A stretch of 64,000 nt of DNA from UMGS1696 sp964463375 (GCA_964463375.1 CAYXBQ010000009.1:16390-80389), one strand, 5' to 3'; positions 41,997-51,089 are shown, counted from the first letter of the stretch. Notes: generated by a model not told the origin, from the sequence alone. A program made the numbers and translations.

Positions 41997-44492
41997 ATGA
42001 AAAAGCTGCTTGTCCTGGACGGCAATAGCATTTTGAACCGGGCGTTTTACGGGATTCGCAATCTCTCCACCGCCGCCGGGCTCCCCACCAATGCCGTCTT
42101 TGGATTTATGAATATTCTCTTTAAGCATATGACTGCGTTGGCTCCCACCCACTTGGCCTGTGCATTCGACACCCCGGCACCCACCTTTCGGAAGGAAATG
42201 TTCGATGGCTACAAAGCCAACCGCAAGGGCATGCCGGAGGAGCTGGCCCTGCAGCTGCCGTATGCCAAAAAAGCCGCCCATGCCTTAGGATTTCCCGTGC
42301 TGGAATATCCCGGCTGGGAGGCGGACGACGTGCTGGGCACCCTGTCTCGTATGGGGGAGGAAGCGGGCATGGCGGTCTATCTGCTGACCGGAGACCGCGA
42401 CTCCCTACAGCTGATCAGCGAGCACACCACCATTGTGCTGATGAAGAACAAAGAAGACGTGCTGTACACCCCCATGCAGTTCCGCACAGACTATGGCATC
42501 ACTCCGGAGCAGTTCGTGGATGTGAAGGCCCTGATGGGGGACACCTCGGACAATATCCCCGGCGTGGAAGGCATCGGCGAAAAAACGGCGCTGAAGCTGA
42601 TCTCCCTGCGAGGGGATCTGGACAGCCTGTACGCCGATCCGGACTTCGGTGGCGCCACCCGTGCCATCTGCCGCAAGCTCACCGAGGGCAAAGAATCGGC
42701 ATATCTCTCCCGTAAGCTGGCTGCCATTCGCCGGGACGTGCCTGTGACCGAGACCATGGACGATCTGGTCAATCCGGGCATCCAGGCAGAGGAAATGCTG
42801 GAGCTGTGCAACAACTTGGAGTTCACCGGTATGGCAAAAAAGTTCGGGGTCGTGGAAGGACAAAAGGAGCCGCCACGTCTGGAGCTGCCGCCGATCCAGG
42901 AGGTCGTTCCCTCTGCACTGCCGAAACAGCCGCTGGCCGTCGCTATGACCGAGGAGGGCTGGCTCTTCTGCGATGGGGAGAAGCTGTGGAAGGTACGGGG
43001 AGAAGCGGAGACCGTGTTGCGCCGTCCTTTCATTTGTCACGATCTGAAAACCATCCTGCGCCGTACAGGCTGCCTGTCCCTGCACGAGCACTGCATATAC
43101 GACACCATGCTGGCCGCCTACCTGCTGGATCCCGGCAAGGGCAACTATCCGTTGGACGTAGCCGGTTTGCCCTACGGCCTGACCATTGCGGAGGAACCGA
43201 CGGATGCAGAGACCGCCTGGGCTACCTGGCAGCTGTATGTGGCTACGGAACCGAAGCTAAAAGAAGAAAATATGGAGGATCTGTTCCGGGACATCGAGCT
43301 TCCGCTGGCGGCTGTGTTGGCCTCTATGGAGCAGATCGGCTTCAAGATCGATACGGAAGGCGTGTACCGGTATGCCGGGCGGCTGGCGGAGACGGAGAAT
43401 GGTCTGCTGGATGCCATTTGGCTGGCGGCGGGACACGACTTCAACGTGAACTCCCCCAAGCAGCTGGGCGAAGTGCTGTTTGAGGAATTGGAGCTGCCCG
43501 CCGGCAAAAAGACCAAGACAGGCTATTCCACCGACGCAGAGACCCTGGAACGCCTCCGCCCCTATCACCCCATCATCGACGACATCCTGTCCTACCGGCA
43601 GATCGCCAAGCTGCGGGGGACCTATGGAGAACCGCTGGTACGGCTGGCAGACAAAAACGGCCGCATCCATACCCAGCTGAACCAGACCGGCACCGCCACC
43701 GGTCGCCTGTCCTCCAACGATCCCAATTTGCAGAATATCCCGATTCGGATGGAGCTGGGGCGGGAGCTGCGGAAGTATTTCATCCCGGAGGACGAAGACC
43801 ATGTACTGATCGATGCGGACTATTCGCAGATCGAACTGCGACTGCTGTCCCACTTAGCCGGTGACCCGGTGATGCAGGAGGCCTTCCGCAGTGGCGTGGA
43901 TATACACACCAAGGTGGCATCCCAGGTGTTCGGTATCCCGGAAGATGCGGTTACACCGGAGCTGCGTCGTCGGGCAAAGGCGGTGAACTTCGGGATCATC
44001 TACGGCATTGGCGACTACTCCCTGTCCCAGGATCTGCACATTTCCCGGAAGCAGGCGGGGCAGTACATCGAAAGCTACCTGGCCACCTACCCCAAGGTCG
44101 GCACCTACCTGAAGGTCACCATCGACGAAGCCAAGACCAATGGCTATACCACCACCATGTTCGGTCGTCGCAGAAGGATCCCGGAGCTGGCTATGAAGAA
44201 CAAGACCAGACAGGCCTTTGGCGAACGTGTGGCCATGAACAGCCCCATCCAGGGCAGTGCAGCGGACATCATCAAGATCGCAATGCTGCGGGTCCACAAG
44301 GCGTTGTGCGAGGCGGGGATCGATGCCCACCTGATCATGCAGGTCCATGACGAACTGATCGTAGAGGCCTCCCGTGGGTGTGCAGAGCAGGCTATGGAGA
44401 TCCTGGTGCGGGAAATGGAAAACGCCGCCCAGTTGGCCGTGCCGCTGACCGCAGAAGCCGGTATGGGCGAAAACTGGTACGAAGCAAAATAA
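41997..44492 (+). CDS. polA: DNA polymerase I
   Basis: 831 residues. N-terminal 5'-3' exonuclease domain (KLLVLDGNSILNRAFYGI, EADDVLGTLSR, GDTSDNIPGVEGIGEKTALKL), a degenerate 3'-5' exonuclease domain lacking the DxE metal residues (PLAVAMTEEGW), and the polymerase domain (DADYSQIELRLLSHLAGD, KAVNFGIIYGIGDYSLS, QVHDELIVEA). Probably no proofreading, as in Bacillus. A -10 TATAAT lies at 41950-41955, so the upstream ATG at 41964 is too close to the transcript start; the ATG at 41997 is chosen. Confidence 0.96.
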   Translation: MKKLLVLDGNSILNRAFYGIRNLSTAAGLPTNAVFGFMNILFKHMTALAPTHLACAFDTPAPTFRKEMFDGYKANRKGMPEELALQLPYAKKAAHALGFPVLEYPGWEADDVLGTLSRMGEEAGMAVYLLTGDRDSLQLISEHTTIVLMKNKEDVLYTPMQFRTDYGITPEQFVDVKALMGDTSDNIPGVEGIGEKTALKLISLRGDLDSLYADPDFGGATRAICRKLTEGKESAYLSRKLAAIRRDVPVTETMDDLVNPGIQAEEMLELCNNLEFTGMAKKFGVVEGQKEPPRLELPPIQEVVPSALPKQPLAVAMTEEGWLFCDGEKLWKVRGEAETVLRRPFICHDLKTILRRTGCLSLHEHCIYDTMLAAYLLDPGKGNYPLDVAGLPYGLTIAEEPTDAETAWATWQLYVATEPKLKEENMEDLFRDIELPLAAVLASMEQIGFKIDTEGVYRYAGRLAETENGLLDAIWLAAGHDFNVNSPKQLGEVLFEELELPAGKKTKTGYSTDAETLERLRPYHPIIDDILSYRQIAKLRGTYGEPLVRLADKNGRIHTQLNQTGTATGRLSSNDPNLQNIPIRMELGRELRKYFIPEDEDHVLIDADYSQIELRLLSHLAGDPVMQEAFRSGVDIHTKVASQVFGIPEDAVTPELRRRAKAVNFGIIYGIGDYSLSQDLHISRKQAGQYIESYLATYPKVGTYLKVTIDEAKTNGYTTTMFGRRRRIPELAMKNKTRQAFGERVAMNSPIQGSAADIIKIAMLRVHKALCEAGIDAHLIMQVHDELIVEASRGCAEQAMEILVREMENAAQLAVPLTAEAGMGENWYEAK

Positions 44493-44500
44493 TACAGATA

Positions 44501-44556
44501 GCAAAACAGGATCCCCTGTGCCTCACAAAAAAGGTACAGCAGATCCTGCTTTTTTA
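44501..44556 (+). terminator. Bidirectional terminator between polA and the ACT-MBL gene
   Basis: caggatc (44507-44513) pairs with gatcctg (44542-44548), with inner ctgtgcc/ggtacag. A-rich before and T-rich after, so it can serve both strands. Confidence 0.8.
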
Positions 44557-45987
44557 TTCGATATCCAAAGTCAATAGCGCACCATGTCCGCCACAGATGT
44601 GCCAGCTGCCGGGAGTGAGCAGCCTTTGGAATGCCTCTCGTTCCCCTTTTGCCAGCGCCGGATCGGTGTCCACGGAGGTCATTAGGTAGGGTGCCAGCCG
44701 ATTGAACTGGGCTTGTTCGGGGGTAAAGCCTTTCAGGTTCACGAAAATATCGCCGGAGAACGCCAGATGGTGCGCCTCCTCCAGATAGATCACTTCTCCC
44801 GCCACATGACCGCCACCGCCTTCGTATGCCGTAAAGTGGAAGGGACCTATGTCCAGCGGTACCCCGACAGACAGCGCACCTTCTCCCTTTGGTGCCGAAA
44901 AAGCGTGGAAGTGGGCAGTGTCCGGTGTGCGGTAGGCAGTGAGCAGCTTGCTGATGCGGACGTACGGCTCATGCAGAGGATTTTCTTCCCGGATGGCGGG
45001 CAGTCCTTTTTGCTCATGCTGGAAATTCTCCAGACAACGCCCGCTGCCGTATACCACATCAAAGTGCTCTGCCAGCCCGCAGTGATCCACGTCTCCATGG
45101 GTCAGCAGCAGTACCCGCTGTCGGTCCTCCCAATCGGGGAACAGCCGGTGTACCAGTGGCAGCATTTCGTCTGTGTAGCAGGCAAAGCCACCATCCACAC
45201 AGACAAGGGGCGTATCTCCACCGGCATCTAAGAAGCACAGGTTGCTGCCGCAGGGTGGCTCGATCAGGGTCAGCACCGTGCCGTCCTCCAGCACCTGCCG
45301 GGTCACACGGGGACAAAAGTCCTCCCCCTTGTAGTGCCGGATGCAGTCGGCAAATTTTCCGATGTACTCGAAGGTCTTGTAGGGCGGGCTGTTTCGTTCC
45401 TCCAAAACCTGCATGATCTTGTTGGACTGCACGATGAACTGCCGCTTTTCGTCCTCGTTAAAGCCCATTTTCTGGGAAATGTCGTTGGCAAAGTTCAGGT
45501 AGAACACCGTGTTGTCCAGTATCTTTTCGCTTTTGTCGTATTCCAGTACCCGCACCGGACAGAGCAGTGCCACCTGCCGCATGAAGTCGGAGATCTCTCT
45601 GCCGTCGTCCACGAACAGACCCATCTTGAAATATTGGTAGTCCGTGCCGTTTTCCTGGGAGCTGATGTAGGAGATGTTGAAATGGAAGGCGTGGATCAGC
45701 TTCAGCACCGGATACAACGAGCCCGGTTCGTCCTTCAGCTGAAATTCCAAAAGCAGCACCTGCCCGGCTCCCAGCTCATTTTGTAGGTATCCCAGCCGTG
45801 CCAGCTCCCATTCGGCCTTGTCCAGCGTCTCCGGATCTCCATCCACTTCCAAAAACAGCATATGGGTGTCTACAGCCTTGTTGTAGCTGACTCTGGTGAT
45901 GTTCAGCCCCAGCCCCGTCAGGCACCGGTCGGCCAACAGAAAGGCACCTACCTGATCCGGCATGGTTGTGGTAAAGGTTCGTTTCAT
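44554..45987 (-). CDS. Two ACT-like domains fused to a metallo-beta-lactamase domain
   Basis: 477 residues. The first two ~75-residue segments look like ACT domains (DQVGAFLLADRCLTGLGLNITRVSYNK and DEPGSLYPVLKLIHAFHFNISYISSQENG), the type that binds amino acids. A helical linker (about 155-215) leads to an MBL-fold domain with LTHGDVDHCGLAEHF, where the canonical second His of HxHxDH is Asp, and later His in HVAGEV and Asp in FSGDIF. It begins three bases after the sulfatase stop, so the two are translationally coupled. Function unknown; a ligand-controlled hydrolase is inferred. Confidence 0.8.
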   Translation of the reverse strand: MKRTFTTTMPDQVGAFLLADRCLTGLGLNITRVSYNKAVDTHMLFLEVDGDPETLDKAEWELARLGYLQNELGAGQVLLLEFQLKDEPGSLYPVLKLIHAFHFNISYISSQENGTDYQYFKMGLFVDDGREISDFMRQVALLCPVRVLEYDKSEKILDNTVFYLNFANDISQKMGFNEDEKRQFIVQSNKIMQVLEERNSPPYKTFEYIGKFADCIRHYKGEDFCPRVTRQVLEDGTVLTLIEPPCGSNLCFLDAGGDTPLVCVDGGFACYTDEMLPLVHRLFPDWEDRQRVLLLTHGDVDHCGLAEHFDVVYGSGRCLENFQHEQKGLPAIREENPLHEPYVRISKLLTAYRTPDTAHFHAFSAPKGEGALSVGVPLDIGPFHFTAYEGGGGHVAGEVIYLEEAHHLAFSGDIFVNLKGFTPEQAQFNRLAPYLMTSVDTDPALAKGEREAFQRLLTPGSWHICGGHGALLTLDIE

Positions 45988-45990
45988 ACT

Positions 45991-47463
45991 TTACCGCTTC
46001 AGATCTCTGGCATACTGCTTTTGCAGCAGTTCCACACCATATTCTCTGGGTGTGCCCTTGAGCCGTTCCATGTAGGCCTCCAGCTCGCCACGGCAGTGCT
46101 CCGGGCCACCTTCCCGCATGACAGTCCACATGGGATCCGTGTCGTACCAGGACTTTGCCATCATCTCGTCTTCCCAGTCCTTGATCAGCTTGGCACCTTT
46201 TGCGCACAGCTCCGGATGTTCCTCTGCCAAATTGTGCAGTTCGTGTGGATCTTCTTTGATGTTGAACAGCATTTCCTTGGGGAACAGATGGTAGCCACCA
46301 TGGACGGTACGGATGTAGAGATAGTCTCCGAACCGGGCAGACCGCTGGCACACATGGGCGCACTGGGAGAGGATGGCGTGATCCTGCCCGCAGTCGGCAC
46401 CGGTGCGGATGGTGTCTGCATAGCTGACCCCGTCGTATTCGTAGCGGCCACGGACACTGGTGCCCAGCAGCTCCTGGATGGTCGGTACCAGATCCACATT
46501 GGTATGGAACCCGGTGTCCACGTGCCCCTGTACGCCGCCGGCCCATTTGATGATCATGGGGATCCGACAGGTGGGCTCGTCTGCGGTACCGTGTTCGGCA
46601 TACAGACCCAGCTCACCCATGTTTTCCCCGTGGTCTGCGGTGATGATGATGGATACATCGTCGTAGATGCCCATCTCCCGCAGCTTGGCGAAGATCTGCC
46701 CAATGGCGTCGTCGGTGTACTTGATCCCACAGTCGTAGTTGTCCATGAAGGTCTTCATTTCCCCCATGGTCTTTACGCTGCCGGGATGGCGAGGCAGAGC
46801 CGGATTGGATGCGTCGTCCCACATATCGATCTCGTTGGCACCGTGGGGGCCTACGTGCAGCAGGTGATCCGCAAAGACTTCCTCGGTGATCCAGTTGTCC
46901 GGCAGGGGATCGTTTTCGTACGGATTGCCGTAGTCCAGGGGCGTGCGGTAGGGCGTGTGGGGATCCCAGTAGTGGACGTGCAGGAACCAGTTGTCGTCGT
47001 CCCCGTTTTTGTCCAGCCAATCCAGTGCAATGGGCGTGACCTTGTCAGCGGTCTCGTGTCCCCGGCTGCCCACGTTGTACACTTCGTTGAAGCCGGACAG
47101 GAACCACCAGGACGAATGCCGTTCCGCAAAGGTGGAAATGGTGGCAGTCTTCATCCCGGCACGGCGGAACTGCATGAACAGTCCGTTTTCGCTGTATAGG
47201 TCGGTGAAGTGCCGGTTCTCCCCCTGGAGCCGCATATCCGCAGCCGTACCGCCATGGCCTACAACGCCGGTGCGAATGCCAAATTGCCCGGTGATCAGCG
47301 AGGCACGGGAAGGCAGGCAGGGTGCATTGGGACAATAATAGTTGTCAAACCGGATCCCTTCGTCGGCCACAGCGTCCATATTGGGCGTGGTATTGCGACC
47401 ATAGCCGTAGCAGCCTAAGTGGTCGGCACGCAGGGTATCGATGTCAAAAAACAATATACGCAT
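45991..47463 (-). CDS. Cys-type sulfatase (alkaline phosphatase superfamily), cytoplasmic
   Basis: 490 residues. N-terminal metal site DIDTLRADHLGCYGYGRNTTPNMD, the modification motif CLPSRASLITG (Cys to formylglycine, about residue 49), then ITADHGENMGE and the C-terminal substrate region. No signal peptide, so it acts in the cytoplasm on imported substrates. No sulfatase-maturing enzyme is in the window; in anaerobes this would be an anSME radical-SAM protein encoded elsewhere. Substrate (a sulfated glycan, aryl sulfate, or a phosphonate/phosphate ester) cannot be told. Ribosome-binding site aggaga; own promoter. Confidence 0.88.
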   Translation of the reverse strand: MRILFFDIDTLRADHLGCYGYGRNTTPNMDAVADEGIRFDNYYCPNAPCLPSRASLITGQFGIRTGVVGHGGTAADMRLQGENRHFTDLYSENGLFMQFRRAGMKTATISTFAERHSSWWFLSGFNEVYNVGSRGHETADKVTPIALDWLDKNGDDDNWFLHVHYWDPHTPYRTPLDYGNPYENDPLPDNWITEEVFADHLLHVGPHGANEIDMWDDASNPALPRHPGSVKTMGEMKTFMDNYDCGIKYTDDAIGQIFAKLREMGIYDDVSIIITADHGENMGELGLYAEHGTADEPTCRIPMIIKWAGGVQGHVDTGFHTNVDLVPTIQELLGTSVRGRYEYDGVSYADTIRTGADCGQDHAILSQCAHVCQRSARFGDYLYIRTVHGGYHLFPKEMLFNIKEDPHELHNLAEEHPELCAKGAKLIKDWEDEMMAKSWYDTDPMWTVMREGGPEHCRGELEAYMERLKGTPREYGVELLQKQYARDLKR

Positions 47464-47495
47464 AGGTACTCTCCTAAAAATTGATATACCCTATA

Positions 47496-47524
47496 ACAAT
47501 ACCATGAAATGCTGTTTTTGTCAA
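47496..47524 (-). promoter_or_regulatory. Sigma-A type promoter of the sulfatase unit
   Basis: Minus strand: TTGACA (forward 47519-47524), 17 bases, TATTGT (forward 47496-47501). Divergent from the promoter at 47569. Confidence 0.8.
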
Positions 47525-47568
47525 GATAGAAATCGTAAATCTATATGGAAAAACAGAACATAAAGCAC

Positions 47569-47597
47569 TTGACAGGACGGATGAAAGCGATTATAAT
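47569..47597 (+). promoter_or_regulatory. Consensus sigma-A promoter of the two-domain MBL gene
   Basis: TTGACA at 47569-47574 and TATAAT at 47592-47597, spacer 17. Confidence 0.9.
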
Positions 47598-47634
47598 GAA
47601 GACAGTATATACCAAACCAAAACGGAGGATGACC

Positions 47635-49260
47635 ATGGAGTTATACGAAAAATTTGCCGCAGAACAAAAGGTGCAACGCATCCCCTGCTGGCACGACAGC
47701 GAGCTGCTGCTGTTGCCGGAATGTGAGGTCGATACCTTTGTCGCCTGGGAGCAAGCCTTTGCTTCTGCCGGAACCACGAAGCTGGACTACAGCGAACGAG
47801 AGGGAAACCGTACTGCCGTATACGCAGGCGAGGATGGCGTGTACACCCTGTCCTACACAGCCTTCGAGAAGACCTGCCGCCTGATCCGGGATACCACCAC
47901 CGACCTGCCGCTGCCGCCGGATACTGCCGCACCCATTTGCCCGGTGCTGGTGACCCAGATGCGGCTGTTGTACTGCTGTGCCGACTGCGGGATGCTGTAC
48001 CTGATCCGGTTGGGGGACGGACGGTTTGCGGTGATCGATGCCGGTATGGGCGAGCATGAGGAACCGGAGCATCTATGGGAGCTGCTGGAAAGTCAGAACG
48101 TGCGGGAGGGCCGACCCACCATCGCAGCCTGGTTCTTCACCCATCCCCACATCGACCACTACAACACCTTTGTCCACTTTATGGAGCGGCACGGTAATAA
48201 GGTAGTGCTGGAAAGCGTGCTGTACAATTGGCCCACCACCGATATGGCAAAAGGCTTCTCCGACCTGACCGGGTTCGACATGACGCTGGCTGCGCTGCCG
48301 AACACCAAAAAGATCACCCCACGGGATGGCTGGACCATCGTCTTCCCCGGCGTGACCTTCCACGTGCTGTTCACCTGCGAGGACCTGTATCCGGCTCCCT
48401 ATGACAACATCAACGACACGTCCATGGTCATGCGGATGGATGTGGGAGAACGGCGTGTGCTGTGGCTGGGAGATGCGCAAAGAAAGGCCTCTGGCTACAT
48501 TACCCAAAAACTCAGCAGGGATACTTTGGTTTGCGAGATCCTACAGGTGGGACACCACGGCTACTGGGGCGGTTCCGATCGGTTGTATCGCACCGCAGAC
48601 CCGGAGATCCTGCTGTGGCCTTGCCCGGACTTCTGGTACCAGGTGATCACAGACTGGGACTGTAATAAGGTGCTTGTGACTTCCGAAAGGATCCACGCCA
48701 TCTTTGTGTCCGGCAGACGAGAAGTGACGCTGGATCTGTCCGCATCCGCACCCATTCCGTCGGATAACTGCTATGGCGGTTTTACATACGAAGAAGATTT
48801 CACCGATACCAATGTGTACCACAAAGCGTGGTCGGCGGTCACCGGCGGCTCTACCGGCTATCGTGGCATGGACGTGTCCATCGAACGTGGCGTGTGCCAT
48901 CTCTCTGCCGGGGAAAGCTGGTCGGTGCTGGAATGGAGACAGCCGGGACAAATGCCGGACAGCTACACCTTCACCGCCAAGATGTGCGCCAGAACCATAG
49001 GACGGATCGCACTGTTCTGGAACCACCCCACGCCCACCGTGTGGAGTGACGATGCCGTACTGCCGCTGCCACTACCACTGGATCGGGAATGCACCGTGGT
49101 TCTGACTGCCGATGCAGAAAACCGTACCGCCACGCTGGCCATCGATGGTGAGATCGTTTGGCAGAGCAGCTATGCCCCAGCGTACAAGCATGGTCTGTAT
49201 CTGCTCCTGCAAAACGCCGCCGTGGACGTCATGCAACTGAAGCTACACAATAAGGAATAA
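47635..49260 (+). CDS. Metallo-beta-lactamase-fold protein with C-terminal sandwich domain
   Basis: 541 residues. After an N-terminal strand-rich segment, an MBL domain shows GDGRFAVIDAGMGE, the full metal motif FFTHPHIDHYNTF (about residue 170), RVLWLGDAQRK and EILQVGHHGYWGGS, like ComEC-type MBL domains. The last ~150 residues (GGFTYEEDFTDTNVYHKAW to the end) look like a concanavalin/LamG-type beta sandwich (SYTFTAKMCARTIGRIALFWNHP, CTVVLTADAENRTATLAIDGEIVW). No signal peptide. The ATG at 47635 follows cggagg. Substrate unknown; divergent from the sulfatase, which suggests a related role. Confidence 0.82.
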   Translation: MELYEKFAAEQKVQRIPCWHDSELLLLPECEVDTFVAWEQAFASAGTTKLDYSEREGNRTAVYAGEDGVYTLSYTAFEKTCRLIRDTTTDLPLPPDTAAPICPVLVTQMRLLYCCADCGMLYLIRLGDGRFAVIDAGMGEHEEPEHLWELLESQNVREGRPTIAAWFFTHPHIDHYNTFVHFMERHGNKVVLESVLYNWPTTDMAKGFSDLTGFDMTLAALPNTKKITPRDGWTIVFPGVTFHVLFTCEDLYPAPYDNINDTSMVMRMDVGERRVLWLGDAQRKASGYITQKLSRDTLVCEILQVGHHGYWGGSDRLYRTADPEILLWPCPDFWYQVITDWDCNKVLVTSERIHAIFVSGRREVTLDLSASAPIPSDNCYGGFTYEEDFTDTNVYHKAWSAVTGGSTGYRGMDVSIERGVCHLSAGESWSVLEWRQPGQMPDSYTFTAKMCARTIGRIALFWNHPTPTVWSDDAVLPLPLPLDRECTVVLTADAENRTATLAIDGEIVWQSSYAPAYKHGLYLLLQNAAVDVMQLKLHNKE

Positions 49261-49263
49261 AAA

Positions 49264-49328
49264 ATGAGAAGTCAGAAATGGGTAAGAATTGCAAAACGCT
49301 TTTCCCCCACCTCTGACTTCTTATTTCT
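49264..49328. terminator. Inverted repeat between convergent MBL and sigF genes
   Basis: agaagtcaga (49267-49276) is a perfect complement of tctgacttct (49312-49321). The loop is 35 bases and can pair further; likely serves as a terminator for one or both strands. Confidence 0.55.
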
Positions 49329-49336
49329 GCCCTTCC

Positions 49337-50086
49337 TCATGCCAACTCCTGCCGAAGTCGGGCGAAGATCTTTTTCTCCTCCCGGGAGATCTTCACCTGT
49401 GTCAGACCCAGTGCATCGGCGGTTTGCTGTTGGGAGTAATCTCGGTAGTACCGCAGCAGCAGGATCTTGCGCCACAGCTCCGGCAGACCGTCGATGATTT
49501 CCGTAAGGGCAATATGCTCCAACATTTCCTCTAAGGGATCCTCCGCAGCCGGTAGCACGTTTTCCAGTGTGTAATCCTCGTCCCCCATGGGATCGGAGAG
49601 GGAGTGGACGGGTAGGGAAGCATCCAGTGCCACCGCCGCTTCCGCCGGAGATACACCCGCCGCCTCTGCCAGATACGCAATGGATGGCTCCGTACCGTGG
49701 ACAGACAGATACTTCTCCCGTTCCCGCAGTAGGATCGCTCCCAGCCGCTTTTGCCCACGGGATACCTTGATCAGTCCATCGTCCCGCAAATATCGCCGGA
49801 TCTCTCCGATGATCAGCGGGACTGCGTAGGTGGAAAAGGCCGTGCCCCGGTCACAGTCGAAGCTGCGGATGGCTTTCAGCATACCGATGGAGCCGATCTG
49901 CACCAGATCCTCATATTCGACCCCACGTCCCCGAAACCGGCAGGCAAGTCCATGGACCAGCGGTGCATTGCGTTCCATGATCACCGTTTCCAGTGCGCTC
50001 TCTCCGGCCCGGTATCGCAGCAGATCCTGGCGGTTGGCATCGTACCGGCTGGTCGTGTCCTCCGGCAGTTTGGGTGCATTTGTCAT
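49337..50086 (-). CDS. sigF: RNA polymerase sporulation sigma factor sigma-F
   Basis: First forespore-specific sigma factor. 249 residues. Region 2 (ERNAPLVHGLACRFRGRGVEYEDLVQIGSIGMLKAIRSFDCDRGTAFSTYAVPLIIGEIRRYLRDDG), region 3 (KRLGAILLREREKYLSVHGTEPSIAYLAEAAGVS) and region 4 (PELWRKILLLRYYRDYSQQQTADALGLTQVKISREEKKI). Last gene of spoIIAA-spoIIAB-sigF, so its inhibitor and anti-inhibitor are co-expressed. Ribosome-binding site agggggat. Confidence 0.95.
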   Translation of the reverse strand: MTNAPKLPEDTTSRYDANRQDLLRYRAGESALETVIMERNAPLVHGLACRFRGRGVEYEDLVQIGSIGMLKAIRSFDCDRGTAFSTYAVPLIIGEIRRYLRDDGLIKVSRGQKRLGAILLREREKYLSVHGTEPSIAYLAEAAGVSPAEAAVALDASLPVHSLSDPMGDEDYTLENVLPAAEDPLEEMLEHIALTEIIDGLPELWRKILLLRYYRDYSQQQTADALGLTQVKISREEKKIFARLRQELA

Positions 50087-50123
50087 GGTATATCCCCCTT
50101 TTTGTACATTGGTTATGTATCCG

Positions 50124-50627
50124 TCAGTGCCGGGGGCGTGGCATACTGCTTCTGGCCAGTACGGCGAATTTTTTCGTCATGGTGATCTTGGTGCCTTTGC
50201 CGGGGGCAGAGAGGATCCGCAGACTGTCCATGAAGCTCTCCATGACCGTGAACCCCATGCCGCTGCGTTCCCCCGCCGGATCGGAGGTGTACAGCGGTGT
50301 TTTCGCCTGTTCGATGTCTGCAATGCCGCAGCCCTTGTCCCGGATCTCGATCTTCACCGTGCGCTCCGGCAGAAGACGCATAGTCATCACGATCTCTCCC
50401 ACCGTGTCTCTGTATCCATGGACGATGGCGTTGGTGACCGCTTCGGAGACGGCACATTTCACGTCAGACAGCTCCGTGGCTGTGGGATCCAGCTGGGCAC
50501 AAAAGGCGGCTGCACAGGCTCTGGCGTACCCCTCGTTGGCGGATAGGGACGGGAAGGTGAGGCGGCAGGTGTTCTCCACGGGTTTGTCCACCACTGGGGT
50601 ATATTTTTCTTCTTTTGCACATTCCAT
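50124..50627 (-). CDS. spoIIAB: Anti-sigma-F factor and SpoIIAA kinase SpoIIAB
   Basis: 167 residues with a GHKL ATPase fold: N box VSEAVTNAIVHGY, G1 box IEIRDKGCGIADIEQAK, G2 box GERSGMGFTVMESFMD. Binds and blocks sigma-F, and phosphorylates SpoIIAA. There is an unusually long N-terminal extension (about 20 residues) before the typical beginning and a basic tail. Ribosome-binding site aaggagg. Thirteen bases after spoIIAA. Confidence 0.95.
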   Translation of the reverse strand: MECAKEEKYTPVVDKPVENTCRLTFPSLSANEGYARACAAAFCAQLDPTATELSDVKCAVSEAVTNAIVHGYRDTVGEIVMTMRLLPERTVKIEIRDKGCGIADIEQAKTPLYTSDPAGERSGMGFTVMESFMDSLRILSAPGKGTKITMTKKFAVLARSSMPRPRH

Positions 50628-50640
50628 AGTAACGTCCTCC

Positions 50641-50967
50641 TTAACGCATGGTGATGGGTACCAGTCGCTCCATCCCGGCCAGATCCAGAATCTTTTGCAC
50701 CTGGGGATTGGGATGGATGAGCCGAAAGCCCACGCCCAGCTCTGCCGCTTTGGTGTACCGACCTAAGATCAGTCCCAGCCCGGCGCTGTCCATAAAGCTG
50801 ACCTTTGCCAGATCCAGTACCAGCTCACAAGGCCGGGTGAGAAACAGCTTGGTGTCGATGCGACTGCGAATGGTGGCGGCAGAATGGTGGTCGATGTCCC
50901 CTTCTAGATACACCGTGAGACTGCCGGACACCTCTTGACAGCGCAGCGAATGTTCGTGTATGTCCAT
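50641..50967 (-). CDS. spoIIAA: Anti-sigma-F factor antagonist SpoIIAA
   Basis: STAS-domain protein of 108 residues. Phosphorylatable Ser in KVSFMDSAGLGLILGR (about residue 60), the switch that frees sigma-F when dephosphorylated by SpoIIE. First gene of the operon; ribosome-binding site aggaggt. A Spo0A-type box is upstream at 51083. Confidence 0.96.
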   Translation of the reverse strand: MDIHEHSLRCQEVSGSLTVYLEGDIDHHSAATIRSRIDTKLFLTRPCELVLDLAKVSFMDSAGLGLILGRYTKAAELGVGFRLIHPNPQVQKILDLAGMERLVPITMR

Positions 50968-50997
50968 ATTTTATACCTCCTGCTATGGTATAGTTGC

Positions 50998-51089
50998 TGG
51001 CTATGTATAGCCACCGAAAAACGCTTCTGCGGCGGCGGATGGGATTCTTTCCTATAGTATACACCAAAGCCTTTGCAGATGCTGTCGAA
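50998..51089 (-). promoter_or_regulatory. spoIIA control region: candidate 0A box and sigma-H-like promoter
   Basis: A perfect 0A-box core TGTCGAA is at 51083-51089 (forward strand). Downstream on the minus strand are an AAAGGCTTT element (forward 51064-51072) and an AAAGAAT element about 15 bases on, which resemble sigma-H -35 (RnAGGAwWW) and -10 (RnnGAAT) sequences, though the -35 is imperfect. The arrangement mirrors Spo0A/sigma-H control of spoIIA in Bacillus. Confidence 0.5.
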
